A stretch of DNA of 58,808 nucleotides. Source: Acinetobacter sp. UBA3106. GTDB lineage: Bacteria > Pseudomonadota > Gammaproteobacteria > Pseudomonadales > Moraxellaceae. Made by a program: the position numbers and the translations under genes. The notes beneath the pieces are model-generated. The model saw nothing but the letters and a program-made list of their open reading frames with translations. It was not told the DNA's origin and ran no database searches. Where the stretch lies: assembly GCA_002365595.1 (NCBI GenBank), contig DFAM01000012.1, positions 43,502 to 102,309 of the forward strand, written 5' to 3'. Within the stretch, counting starts at the first letter, position 1. Each line of letters opens with the position of its first letter. Shown here piece after piece: positions 8,250-17,148 of the stretch.

Positions 8250-9590
8250 TTAACCAATCTGAATATCCGCCGGTGGATGTTTTAAACGGCTCTTTTTTGG
8301 AGTGGCAATCAGGTAAGCCAAGGTCAGTGGACCCAAACGACCCGCGAACATCAGCAAGATTAAAGCAATTAGGCTTGCAGGCTGTAGTTCACTGGTGATG
8401 CCGCGCGATAATCCGACCGTGCAGGCGGCTGAAACCGCTTCAAACAGTAAATCCAGAAAGTCTTTATTCGGCTCTAAAATAAGAAGCGTAAACAGTCCTA
8501 AAAATATCAAGATCGCCGTGATGGAAAGGACGGCAAAAGCCTTAAATGACGTCACTTTTGAAACGGAATGATTGAATACCCGTAACTCTTCAGAACGGCG
8601 TAAAAAGGTAATTACACTTAAAACCACAATAATAAATGTACCGACTTTAATACCACCTGCAGTACTTAAAGAACCACCGCCAATAAACATCAGCATGATG
8701 GTGACTAAAGTAGAGGCATCGGTCATGCTGGAGATATCCAGGCTGTTGAAACCGGAGGAGCGCGGCACAGTGGCATGGAACCAGGCATTCAAGGCCTGAT
8801 CGCCTAGGCTCATGTTGGAAAGAGTCAGCGGATTATTGGCTTCCAGAATCCAAATGATGACAAAGGCGGAAAGATTTAAGCCGGCAATGGTAGAGAGCAT
8901 TAATTTGCTATTGGTGCTTAATTTTTTCCAGCGACGGGCACGTTTTATATCCATCAGTACCACAAAACCAATACCGCCAATAATGTAAAGCATACTGATG
9001 GTAAAGGTAATGAAATAATGGTCGGCAAAACTCATCAAACTATTCGGGAATAGGGAAAAGCCGCCATTATTAAAAGCGGAAACACTATAAAAAGCCGCAT
9101 AAAAAAAGGCGCGGGAAAAATCATATTCCTGCATCCAGGCAATGGTTAAAATGACGGTACCAATCGCCTCAAAAAATAAGGAATATAATAGTACACCTTT
9201 AATGGTGAAAGACACCTTGGCCAGACTGGTTTGACCAATGGTTTCCTGCGCCATCATTTGCTGTTTGAGCCGGATATTGGAAGAAAGACTCAATGCCGCC
9301 AGTATGGCAAAAGTCATAAAGCCCAAGCCGCCACATTGCAGTAACAGCATAATGATGACTTGACCAAAGGTGGTATAGGAATCTCCGACATTCACCACCG
9401 AAAGTCCGGTAATGGTTACCGCGGAAGTTGAGGTAAACAGGGCATTGAGCCAGCTTAACTCACCATGATGGGCAATGGGTAATTTTAACAATAAGGTACC
9501 GGCGACAATAAAGCTCAAAAAACCCAGAGCCAGTAAACTGGGAGGGCTAAGATTGACTGTATTGGTTTTTTTATTTTGCGGCTGATTCAT
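8250..9590 (-). CDS. ktrB: Potassium uptake protein KtrB (TrkH/KtrB family)
   Basis: The 446-residue polytopic membrane protein contains the four pore loops of the SKT superfamily, each with its selectivity glycine: SAVTITGLS, AFNNGGFS, PRSSGFNS and ACTVGLSRG. Its length fits KtrB better than the longer TrkH. The glycine gate loop region around GGGSLSTAGGIKVG is present. It forms a dimeric potassium (sodium-assisted) channel gated by the KtrA ring. The start lies 3 bases after the ktrA stop, so both are made from one transcript. Confidence 0.92.
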   Translation of the reverse strand: MNQPQNKKTNTVNLSPPSLLALGFLSFIVAGTLLLKLPIAHHGELSWLNALFTSTSAVTITGLSVVNVGDSYTTFGQVIIMLLLQCGGLGFMTFAILAALSLSSNIRLKQQMMAQETIGQTSLAKVSFTIKGVLLYSLFFEAIGTVILTIAWMQEYDFSRAFFYAAFYSVSAFNNGGFSLFPNSLMSFADHYFITFTISMLYIIGGIGFVVLMDIKRARRWKKLSTNSKLMLSTIAGLNLSAFVIIWILEANNPLTLSNMSLGDQALNAWFHATVPRSSGFNSLDISSMTDASTLVTIMLMFIGGGSLSTAGGIKVGTFIIVVLSVITFLRRSEELRVFNHSVSKVTSFKAFAVLSITAILIFLGLFTLLILEPNKDFLDLLFEAVSAACTVGLSRGITSELQPASLIALILLMFAGRLGPLTLAYLIATPKKSRLKHPPADIQIG

Positions 9591-9593
9591 ATT

Positions 9594-10244
9594 TTATTTA
9601 AACCGGGCAGACAGTTTTCGTAAGGGTTCAAGTTCACCTTCAACCAATAAAATATCACCTTCTTGCAGAATTAAATGAGGATCAATCTTAAACAGAATAT
9701 CCTTGCCGCGTTTATGCAGCAGGGTTTTAACTTCGCTATTATGGTCCATCAGATGGTTAAAGCGTTCACCCTGCAGACTTTTTTTAATTTCAATTTTGAC
9801 AATAAAATGATTGTCTTCTAATGCCATATAGCGGCTGACCATCGGGTAGCTTAAAGACTGGGCAATACGGGTACCCATATCTTCTTCGGGGTGAATGATT
9901 TTATTCACCCCCAGATGGGCCAGTATCATGTGGTGGGCTTTAGATTTGGCTTTGGCCCAAATCTTGTTCATGCCCATGTTTTTCAGATGCAGGACACATA
10001 AAATACTGGCTTCAATATCTTCACCAATCGCCACGACGACCGCTTCACAATTTTGGATATTCAGTTCTCTAAGCACATGTTCATCGGTGGCATCGGCAAT
10101 CACAGCATGAGTGAGCTGATCAGAGATATTTTCAACATATTTTTTATTGCTGTCGATTCCAATGACATCATGGTTTAGTCCGACCAGTTCTGTAGCTACT
10201 GTTGCGCCAAAACTGCCTAAACCAATGACTGCAAATAATGCCAT
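9594..10244 (-). CDS. ktrA: Potassium channel regulatory subunit KtrA (RCK domain)
   Basis: The 216-residue cytosolic protein has an RCK_N Rossmann fold starting at residue 4 (FAVIGLGSFGATVATEL). The acidic end of strand 2 (VIGIDSN) is expected to bind ATP/ADP or NAD. The C-terminal RCK_C domain spans about residues 135-216 and ends EGDILLVEGELEPL. It forms an octameric ring that gates KtrB, encoded immediately downstream. Confidence 0.92.
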   Translation of the reverse strand: MALFAVIGLGSFGATVATELVGLNHDVIGIDSNKKYVENISDQLTHAVIADATDEHVLRELNIQNCEAVVVAIGEDIEASILCVLHLKNMGMNKIWAKAKSKAHHMILAHLGVNKIIHPEEDMGTRIAQSLSYPMVSRYMALEDNHFIVKIEIKKSLQGERFNHLMDHNSEVKTLLHKRGKDILFKIDPHLILQEGDILLVEGELEPLRKLSARFK

Positions 10245-10540
10245 TCAGCGTATTCCTTATCTGGTTTTTATATGCTTTTGATTCATAAAATGTATGTGTA
10301 TAGAGACTCATTTTATAATTTTATGATTGATTCAGCTATCGGGCTTACAAAATTATATATAACAAAGGCTTATTTCTACATCTGTTTACTCATATGATTA
10401 CAAGACCTTTATTCATAATTTTAAGCATGAGTGAATTGTGAAAGGGATTTGCTAGGTAGGCTTGTTTGGATTGCAGCATGTCATAAAACATTCAAAAAAT
10501 CTGGATATGATTTATTTTTAAAACTCTATTTTTATAGTGG

Positions 10541-11092
10541 ATGAAAATGGATGATAAAAAGATTTTTAGATTATTACAGGAATGGTTTCCTACGCTGAAA
10601 CAGCAGGGAATTCCGAAGAAGAAGCATCGGGATATTTTTCAGGATTTTCTGGCATGGGTAAAAGCCGAAAAAGTAAGTAAACAGAACTGTACCTATTTAA
10701 TGGCAGTGGATGCTGAAAACCCCTATGAAAACAGCTTGGAACAATGTGCTGTTTTACAGCATATGAACATTGATATGGGTTTAACCCAGCAGAAAATTCG
10801 TGAAAGAGTGACTCCTTTATATCAACACTATGAAAAGCATAAACAGGTGATCGGGAAATATTACAATGTCCATGCACATGCTTTTGATATTGTTTTTGAA
10901 GAAATTTACACTCTTCTAAAATCTCAAAATTTTGAACTATTAATTATCTATGCGGAAAAAGCCTATTGGATGGCAGTGCCTGATCAGGATGTCAAAATCC
11001 ATAAATTCTGTAAGTTTTTCTCGAAACAATTTAAGCATGAAGAGATTTGTATAGAACACTATATAAAAATGGACTGTCTTAGATCGATTTAA
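10541..11092 (+). CDS. Uncharacterised cytosolic protein, 183 residues
   Basis: I do not recognise this protein. It is rich in Lys, Gln, His and aromatic residues, has no signal peptide or membrane segment, and looks largely alpha-helical. Two in-frame ATGs (10541 and 10550) are possible starts and neither has a good Shine-Dalgarno sequence. It stands alone between ktrA and ilvA and ends at a shared bidirectional terminator. Codon use is AT-rich like the surroundings, so recent transfer is not obvious. Confidence 0.65.
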   Translation: MKMDDKKIFRLLQEWFPTLKQQGIPKKKHRDIFQDFLAWVKAEKVSKQNCTYLMAVDAENPYENSLEQCAVLQHMNIDMGLTQQKIRERVTPLYQHYEKHKQVIGKYYNVHAHAFDIVFEEIYTLLKSQNFELLIIYAEKAYWMAVPDQDVKIHKFCKFFSKQFKHEEICIEHYIKMDCLRSI

Positions 11093-11105
11093 AAATTTGG
11101 AATAT

Positions 11106-11134
11106 AAAAAAGAGCCAGTACATGGCTCTTTTTT
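11106..11134. terminator. Bidirectional terminator between the 183-residue gene and ilvA
   Basis: Arms AGAGCCA and TGGCTCT surround a 5-base loop, with an A run before and a T run after the stem. It serves both converging genes. Confidence 0.85.
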
Positions 11135-11152
11135 AATGTGATTTTTAATCAC

Positions 11153-12691
11153 TTATTTCAAGAAACGCTGATAACCTAGGTTATTGGTAATTTCTGCATA
11201 TGGATAAGTGATACTTTCCAATGTTTCAATCAAGCCATCCGGATTTTGTTTCGCATCGCTTGCTTCTAAGCCAACCAGTACACGACCTTCGGCTGCGCCG
11301 TGGTTGCGGTAGTGGAACAGGGTAATGTTATGGGTAGGACCAAGACGTTCCAGGAAAGTCAGTAATGCACCTGGACGCTCTGGAAACTCGACACGGAATA
11401 GACGTTCATTTTCAATATCTGCATGACCACCCACCAGATAACGGATATGCAGTTTGGCAACTTCATCATCAGACAAGTCATCAACATCATATTGCGTTGC
11501 CAAGGTGTCATAAATGTCGTGACGTTCTTTTTCGCCACCTTTTAAGCTAATGCCGACAAAAACTTGAGCAGCACTAGAAGAGCTGGCACGGTAGTTGAAT
11601 TCAGTGATGTTACGACCTTGTAGGGCACGGCAGAAGTTCAGGAATGAGCCTTTTTCTTCTGGAATAGTGACGGCGAAAATAGCTTCTTTACGTTCACCGA
11701 GTTCGGTACGCTCAGCAATGTAACGCAGGCGATCAAAGTTCATGTTGGCACCGCAAACAATCGACACCATGTTTTTACCTTCCAAGCCATGTTCAGCGAC
11801 ATATTTCTTGATTCCGGCAAGTGCCATGGCACCAGAAGGTTCAACAATGCTGCGACATTCGTCATAAGTATCTTTGATGGCAGCACAGATTTCATCCGTG
11901 TTCACCAGAACAACCTCAGGTTCAACAATTGGACCTGAGTTGTCAGATTTTTGCAGGCGAATCACATCAAACGGTTTTTCACCAATCTGTGCAACCGCAG
12001 TACCATCGGCAAATAGACCTACAGAAGGCAGAATCACGCGTTCATTGGCTTCAAAAGCTGCTTTCAAGCATGCTGACTCATCATATTCTACAGGAATAAC
12101 TTTCACATGTGGAGCAACATCGCCTAGGTAAGCAGCAACACCGGCAATTAAACCGCCACCACCAACGGCAACAAATACATATTCCACATCACGCCATTGA
12201 CGCAAAATTTCATTGGCAATGGTGCCTTGACCCGCCATCACCAGTTCATCGTCATAAGGCGGAATAAAGGTCATGCCATCATCAATAGAACGTTGAATCG
12301 CATATTTGTTGGCGACATCAAATGAATCACCATGCAATACCACTTCACCACCCAGGCGTTTAACAGCCTGAACTTTAATATCAGGCGTGGTTTTTGGCAT
12401 CACGATAATGGCGCGAATTCCCAGTTTTTTACCAGACAGAGCCACACCTTGTGCATGGTTTCCTGCTGAAGCCGTAATAACGCCACGTTCCAACTGAGAT
12501 TTCGGTAATTGACTAATACGATTATAGGCACCGCGTAGCTTGAAGGAAAAGACAGGTTGCAAATCTTCGCGTTTAAAGCGAATGTTATTATTTAGCTTTT
12601 CACTAATTCGTGGCGCTGCTTCGAGTGGGGTTTCGATTGCAACGTCATACACCGTTGCCTGTAATATTTGTCGAACCAAACGAGACAGCAT
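11153..12691 (-). CDS. ilvA: Threonine ammonia-lyase, biosynthetic
   Basis: The 512-residue PLP enzyme deaminates threonine to 2-oxobutanoate, the first step of isoleucine synthesis. The Schiff-base lysine is Lys51 in FSFKLRGAYNR. The cofactor glycine loop is VAVGGGGLIAGVA. The C-terminal third holds two ACT-like regulatory domains (IFAVTIPEEKGSFLNF and LFRVEFPERPGALLTF), the arrangement of the isoleucine-inhibited biosynthetic form rather than the short catabolic TdcB. It is monocistronic and divergent from rpiA. Confidence 0.96.
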   Translation of the reverse strand: MLSRLVRQILQATVYDVAIETPLEAAPRISEKLNNNIRFKREDLQPVFSFKLRGAYNRISQLPKSQLERGVITASAGNHAQGVALSGKKLGIRAIIVMPKTTPDIKVQAVKRLGGEVVLHGDSFDVANKYAIQRSIDDGMTFIPPYDDELVMAGQGTIANEILRQWRDVEYVFVAVGGGGLIAGVAAYLGDVAPHVKVIPVEYDESACLKAAFEANERVILPSVGLFADGTAVAQIGEKPFDVIRLQKSDNSGPIVEPEVVLVNTDEICAAIKDTYDECRSIVEPSGAMALAGIKKYVAEHGLEGKNMVSIVCGANMNFDRLRYIAERTELGERKEAIFAVTIPEEKGSFLNFCRALQGRNITEFNYRASSSSAAQVFVGISLKGGEKERHDIYDTLATQYDVDDLSDDEVAKLHIRYLVGGHADIENERLFRVEFPERPGALLTFLERLGPTHNITLFHYRNHGAAEGRVLVGLEASDAKQNPDGLIETLESITYPYAEITNNLGYQRFLK

Positions 12692-12798
12692 GTTAATTTT
12701 CCATCTAACAGTTTAAAATAGGCCTTTATTGTAACAAACCCCTGTACATTTGCGCTGTTTAATCAGCAACAAATGTCAAAAAATAGTTGAGCCAAGTT

Positions 12799-13470
12799 AT
12801 GAGTCTGTATGCTACCCAAGATGAAAAGAAACAAGCTGCCGCAAAAGCTGCTTTAAAACACTTGCCTAAAGGCGGGATTTTGGGTGTAGGTACAGGAAGT
12901 ACTGTGAACTTCCTCATTGAATTATTGCCAGAATTGCAACTGGAAGCTGCGGTTGCCAGCTCTGAAGCGACTGCCGAGCGCCTTAAAAAATTAGGCATTG
13001 AAGTGGTTGATATGAATTCAGTTGGCGGCCTAGATGCTTATGTAGATGGCGCAGATGAAATTGATCGTCACATGCATATGATTAAAGGCGGCGGTGCGGC
13101 ATTGACCCGTGAAAAAATCGTTGCGTCGATTGCAAAGAAATTCGTGTGTATTGTTGATGATTCAAAATGGGTAGAACAGTTGGGTCGCGATTTCCCGTTG
13201 CCTGTAGAAGTGATTCCAATGGCACGCTCTGCAGTAGCACGTAAAATTGTCAGCTTGGGCGGTGATCCGGTTTATCGTGAAGGTGTAATCACTGATAACG
13301 GTAATGTGATTCTAGATGTACATAACTTGAATATCTTAAATGCGCTTGAACTCGAAAAGACCATCAATGACATTCCGGGTGTGGTGTGCAACGGTATTTT
13401 TGCAATTAATAAAGCAGATATTGCTGTAGTTGCAACAGATAACGGCATTGAAGAACGTACTGCGGTTTAA
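12799..13470 (+). CDS. rpiA: Ribose-5-phosphate isomerase A
   Basis: The 223-residue protein interconverts ribose 5-phosphate and ribulose 5-phosphate in the pentose phosphate pathway. It has the phosphate loop GVGTGSTVNF, the active-site stretch YVDGADEIDRHMHMIKGGGA with acidic catalytic residues, and ALTREKIVA. An in-frame TTG at 12787 would add four residues. I prefer the ATG at 12799 because the protein then starts MSLYATQDEKK and matches family length. Neither start has a clear Shine-Dalgarno. A palindromic repeat follows directly. Confidence 0.95.
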   Translation: MSLYATQDEKKQAAAKAALKHLPKGGILGVGTGSTVNFLIELLPELQLEAAVASSEATAERLKKLGIEVVDMNSVGGLDAYVDGADEIDRHMHMIKGGGAALTREKIVASIAKKFVCIVDDSKWVEQLGRDFPLPVEVIPMARSAVARKIVSLGGDPVYREGVITDNGNVILDVHNLNILNALELEKTINDIPGVVCNGIFAINKADIAVVATDNGIEERTAV

Positions 13471-13488
13471 TCCCTTGATTCAATAGAT

Positions 13489-13567
13489 AGAATCCCCCTA
13501 AATCCCCCTTTGCTAAAGGGGGACTTTTAAAAGCCCCTCTTTGAAAAAGAGGGGTTGGGGGAGATTT
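13489..13567. repeat. Nested palindromic intergenic repeat (three-way junction)
   Basis: Two hairpins lie side by side. The first pairs TCCCCCTTT with AAAGGGGGA (503-523 of the 13 kb block). The second pairs CCCCTCTTT with AAAGAGGGG (13534-13554). Outer arms TCCCCCTAA (13493) and TTGGGGGA (13555) enclose both. The GC-rich arms stand out in AT-rich DNA and fill the gap between rpiA and the metallopeptidase gene. It looks like a dispersed REP/MITE-type element and may also work as a terminator. Confidence 0.75.
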
Positions 13568-13577
13568 AAAAAAACAA

Positions 13578-14252
13578 ATGACCCCAAACGACCTACCTGA
13601 AATCCAGATTGTCCGTCATGCGCGAGCGAAACGTTTGCGCTTACGTGTCGACTCGGCTCAAATTCGTTTAACTGTACCGCTGCTTTGCAGCAAACGAAAA
13701 ATTCAAAACTTTCTAGATCAAGCTGAAGAATGGTTACTAAAAACCTGGCAAGAACAAAAAACAGCGATCCAAGACCGCGTTTTACCGACCGAACTCCAGC
13801 TTTTTAATTTAGCGCAGCCTTTACAGGTTGTTTATAAAAGCCAAAAAAATTCTTTTATTTATGATGAATTAAAAAATCAACTTTTGATTAGCGATCGTCA
13901 GCCCGAACAATATTTAAAAGCTTTCGTGATGGCTTATGCCAAACAGCATCTTCCACTTTATTTAGAAGAGTTGAGCGAAGAATGTAAGCTGAATTTTGGA
14001 AAATGTGCGATTCGCCAACCGAAAACGCGTTGGGGCAGTTGCTCGGCGAAACATGACATTATGTTGAATAGTAGTCTAGTATTGTTCCCTGAACATGTTA
14101 CCCGTTATGTTTGTGTACATGAGCTGGCGCATACACGGCATTTTGATCATAGTCCAAGGTTTTGGGCTGAAGTACAAAAACATGATGTCAATTTCCAGCA
14201 GCATCGTAAAATTTTAAAAACCAGTCCAATGCCTTGGTGGTGGTGTGCTTAG
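13578..14252 (+). CDS. YgjP/SprT-like M48-type metallopeptidase
   Basis: The 224-residue protein resembles the YgjP (DUF45) family. The zinc motif HELAHTRHFDH places His181, Glu182, His185 and His191 as ligand and catalytic candidates. The conserved family block KTRWGSCSAKHDIMLNSSLV lies at residues 149-168. No signal peptide or membrane helix is seen, so it is probably cytosolic. The substrate is unknown. It follows the nested palindromic repeat and has no strong Shine-Dalgarno sequence. It ends 39 bases before the convergent HD-fold gene. Confidence 0.85.
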   Translation: MTPNDLPEIQIVRHARAKRLRLRVDSAQIRLTVPLLCSKRKIQNFLDQAEEWLLKTWQEQKTAIQDRVLPTELQLFNLAQPLQVVYKSQKNSFIYDELKNQLLISDRQPEQYLKAFVMAYAKQHLPLYLEELSEECKLNFGKCAIRQPKTRWGSCSAKHDIMLNSSLVLFPEHVTRYVCVHELAHTRHFDHSPRFWAEVQKHDVNFQQHRKILKTSPMPWWWCA

Positions 14253-14291
14253 ACAAAATATCTACAAGGGAATTTCACTTAAAAAAGCGAA

Positions 14292-15050
14292 TTATCCTTT
14301 AAGCTCATGTCTGCTCAATGTAATCATTGTAGGGAGTCCTAAGGTTTTGAAGAGTGCTGTTCTTGAGTATGGATTCTTTAGGCATTCTTTTTTAATCAGC
14401 GATTTCATTTCATTTTTAAAATTATCTCTCGGGTATTTTTCTAATACTTGTTTCACAAAACTATAATTAAAAAGATTCAACTCTGATCCAATGACATCAA
14501 AGGAAGTGGCTTTTTGCAGTAATAAAGATTCTTTGGAAATATTTGAATCATGTTCATCTAAATAACCATTCATATGCAGGCAGATTGCATCTGAAATATT
14601 TTGAGTTTTCTCTATCTCATATGAATTTTTTTGACAGATGGCTTCGCTTCTTAAAGCACTTTCTAAAGTAAAGCACTGACATGAGAAGTTTGCTTGAGGA
14701 TCAGCCAAACCGACATTATGCATTAAACTCGCAATAAGATAAGACTCATGATCAAACTGCCAATTTTTGGTATTGGCCACAGCAATTCCCCAAAAATAAC
14801 ATCGCCAAGAGTGTTGAATAATTTCAACTGAGGAACATTGATTTAATTCTGAGATCACCTCTTGAACAATGGGAGTATCGGGAACCAGGTAATCTTGAAG
14901 ATTGAGTTGATTACTTCGGTTATAAGGTTGAAAGAACGTTTTGCTATAAGCGAATACTGATGGAATCAGGGTTCGGTTGATGAGTTTAATTTTTTCACCA
15001 GTTGATAATTTTCCGTTAGATGTTTTCATCCATATGCGTGACCCTATCAT
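14292..15050 (-). CDS. HD-fold protein, cyanamide-hydratase-like, with altered HD motif
   Basis: The 252-residue protein resembles small HD-domain proteins of the cyanamide hydratase type. HSWRCYFWG supplies the first metal histidine, and ASLMHNVGLADP is in the position of the defining His-Asp pair. Here the aspartate codon is AAT, giving His-Asn, which would remove a metal ligand. A further helix, ICLHMNGYLD, resembles the third-ligand region. The start at 15050 has only a weak upstream AGAGA; an internal ATG (15029) is possible. It could be a hydrolase with changed metal use or a non-catalytic relative. Confidence 0.6.
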   Translation of the reverse strand: MIGSRIWMKTSNGKLSTGEKIKLINRTLIPSVFAYSKTFFQPYNRSNQLNLQDYLVPDTPIVQEVISELNQCSSVEIIQHSWRCYFWGIAVANTKNWQFDHESYLIASLMHNVGLADPQANFSCQCFTLESALRSEAICQKNSYEIEKTQNISDAICLHMNGYLDEHDSNISKESLLLQKATSFDVIGSELNLFNYSFVKQVLEKYPRDNFKNEMKSLIKKECLKNPYSRTALFKTLGLPTMITLSRHELKG

Positions 15051-15246
15051 TTTTATATTCTCTGCTATTATTTCAAATTAGATTAATTACTCTAATTTAA
15101 TGATGCAAGTGCTTCTCTTTCCTTCAACTTAGGATTTAAAAGCTTAAATAAAATAAGCGAGATCGGGTAAAACAGTTCAGAAAACCAAAACTTCCTGTCA
15201 TACTACGCAGTTACGAAATGGACACTTTAGATTTGAGGTAGTGATC

Positions 15247-16296
15247 GTGATTACTGTTGGTATTGTCGGTGGTACAGGTTATACAGGCGTTGAATTGTTG
15301 CGTCTTTTACTACGACACCCAAATGTGCAAGTAAATGTACTGACATCACGTACCGAAAATGGTCGCCGTGTCGATGACATGTTCCCAAGCCTACGTGGTC
15401 ATACCGATCTTCAATACTCAGATTTGAACATCGATGAATTGAAAAAATGTGATGTCGTGTTCTTTGCCACTCCGCATGGGGTAGCCATGAAACATGCAGC
15501 AGAACTGGTTGCAGCAAATACTAAAGTCATCGACCTGGCAGCAGATTTCCGTTTGCAAGACTTAGACCAATTTGAAAAATGGTATGGTCTTCAACATGCC
15601 TGCCCAGATATTTTAAAAGATTCAGTTTATGGTCTGTCAGAACTCAACCGTGACAAAATTAAGCAAGCTAGCGTGATTGGTAATCCGGGTTGCTATCCAA
15701 CGACTGTGCAACTGGGTCTTGCGCCATTATTTAAACAGGCTGAAGCATTGGTGAAACCTGAAAGTATTATTATTGATGCAAAATCAGGTGTTTCTGGTGC
15801 AGGCCGTAAAGCCAGCCTCGGCATGATTTATTCTGAAAATGCTGATAACTTTAAGGCTTATGGCGTGGCAGGTCACCGTCATCATCCTGAAATTGTAGAA
15901 GCATTGGAAAATATTTCCGGTCAAAAAGGTGTGTTTAATCACATTGTATTTGTACCGCATTTAGTGCCGATGATCCGTGGTATGCTCAGCACCATTTATG
16001 TCGATTTGACCGATGCCGGTGATGCGGCGGACCTGCAAAGCTTGTATGAACAGTTCTATGCCAATGAACAGTTTGTCGATGTGATGCCAGCCAACAGTTC
16101 ACCTGAAACACGTTCTGTGCGCGGCGCAAACCAGCTTCGTATTGCGCTGTATAAACCGCAACCGAAAAAACTGATTGTGCTCTCTGTACAGGATAATCTG
16201 GTGAAAGGTGCGGCAGGACAGGCAGTACAAAATATGAACCTGATGTTTGGCTTTGCTGAAAATGCAGGTCTTGCAGGAATTGGTTTATTACCATAA
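15247..16296 (+). CDS. argC: N-acetyl-gamma-glutamyl-phosphate reductase
   Basis: The 349-residue NADPH enzyme carries out the third step of arginine synthesis, making N-acetylglutamate semialdehyde. The N-terminal nucleotide loop is VGIVGGTGYTGVELL. The catalytic cysteine is in VIGNPGCYPTTVQLG (Cys149), and HRHHPEI carries the catalytic histidine region. I chose the GTG at 15247 because GAGG (15235-15238) lies 8 bases upstream. The GTG at 15241 would be only 2 bases from it. The pathway partner argF is at 20933-21853. Confidence 0.95.
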   Translation: MITVGIVGGTGYTGVELLRLLLRHPNVQVNVLTSRTENGRRVDDMFPSLRGHTDLQYSDLNIDELKKCDVVFFATPHGVAMKHAAELVAANTKVIDLAADFRLQDLDQFEKWYGLQHACPDILKDSVYGLSELNRDKIKQASVIGNPGCYPTTVQLGLAPLFKQAEALVKPESIIIDAKSGVSGAGRKASLGMIYSENADNFKAYGVAGHRHHPEIVEALENISGQKGVFNHIVFVPHLVPMIRGMLSTIYVDLTDAGDAADLQSLYEQFYANEQFVDVMPANSSPETRSVRGANQLRIALYKPQPKKLIVLSVQDNLVKGAAGQAVQNMNLMFGFAENAGLAGIGLLP

Positions 16297-16374
16297 AAAA
16301 CGTTTTTCAACTTCACACACATTTGGATTTGGATTTAAATGTGTGTTTTGAATGAATCAAAATAAGAGATGACG

Positions 16375-17130
16375 ATGCCGAACTCTGACTCAAATACTCC
16401 GTCACAACTGTCTTTTCTCAGTAAAAAGCCTTTTTTAAAGGGCAATTTACCACTGGGAATTAGTGCGGCCATTCTTATTCTGGGAAGTGGTTTGCTGGGC
16501 TATTCAGTTGGGCATCGGCAAGGTTTGACTGTAGTCGGCTATGAAGCTGATGCCGAACAACTGGTCGAAGTCGTGCAAAAGCAAAAGAGCAGTTTGCAAA
16601 CATTGAATAAAAACTTGAATTTGGCTGTACAGGAACGTGATGTCGCGGTCAGTAATTCCAATGATTTGTTTGCTGCTTTGAACCAGGCACGTGAAGATAA
16701 AACCCAGGCTGAAGGGTTAAGTGCAATTTACCGTGAAGTATTGCGTCAGCGTGGTGGTTTAAGTCTGACAATACAAAATATCGGGATTAAACCCTTACCT
16801 GAAAATGCCTATGAATATCAACTTGATCTGGTTCAAGTGAGTCCAAATAAACGCAGTATTTCAGGAACTGTAGAATTGCGTTTAATTCAGGGTACTGAAG
16901 TTTTAGTTGTTCCTATGGAAGATAAAAACTTTAACTTTGAAGATTATGAACGTTTAACCGGACGCTGGACCATGCCTAAAGGCTTCACCCCGCAATTCAT
17001 TGAAGTGCGTTTAAGCGGTGCAACAAGTACGCCAGTGATTAAACGTTTTAGTTGGGGCCGTGGCAAACCGATAGAGAGTCAATCTGCATTTATTTCTGAA
17101 ATTCCTCAAGCAGAAGCAAATGCACAATAA
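16375..17130 (+). CDS. DUF6776-like membrane-anchored protein
   Basis: The product is about 251 residues. It has one transmembrane segment near residues 27-45 (LGISAAILILGSGLLGYSVG), a coiled-coil-like stretch (residues about 55-110, rich in Gln, Leu and Asn) and a beta-rich C-terminal domain. This layout and sequence resemble the DUF6776 family, of unknown function. The ATG at 16375 is preferred over 16369 because AAGAG lies 6 bases upstream of it. It sits between argC and clpS with short gaps and may be co-transcribed. Confidence 0.7.
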   Translation: MPNSDSNTPSQLSFLSKKPFLKGNLPLGISAAILILGSGLLGYSVGHRQGLTVVGYEADAEQLVEVVQKQKSSLQTLNKNLNLAVQERDVAVSNSNDLFAALNQAREDKTQAEGLSAIYREVLRQRGGLSLTIQNIGIKPLPENAYEYQLDLVQVSPNKRSISGTVELRLIQGTEVLVVPMEDKNFNFEDYERLTGRWTMPKGFTPQFIEVRLSGATSTPVIKRFSWGRGKPIESQSAFISEIPQAEANAQ

Positions 17131-17148
17131 ATGTGAATTAAAAATCCT

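Noticed and set aside
12787..12798. TTG start four codons before RpiA
   Set aside because: The ATG at 12799 gives the expected family start and length.
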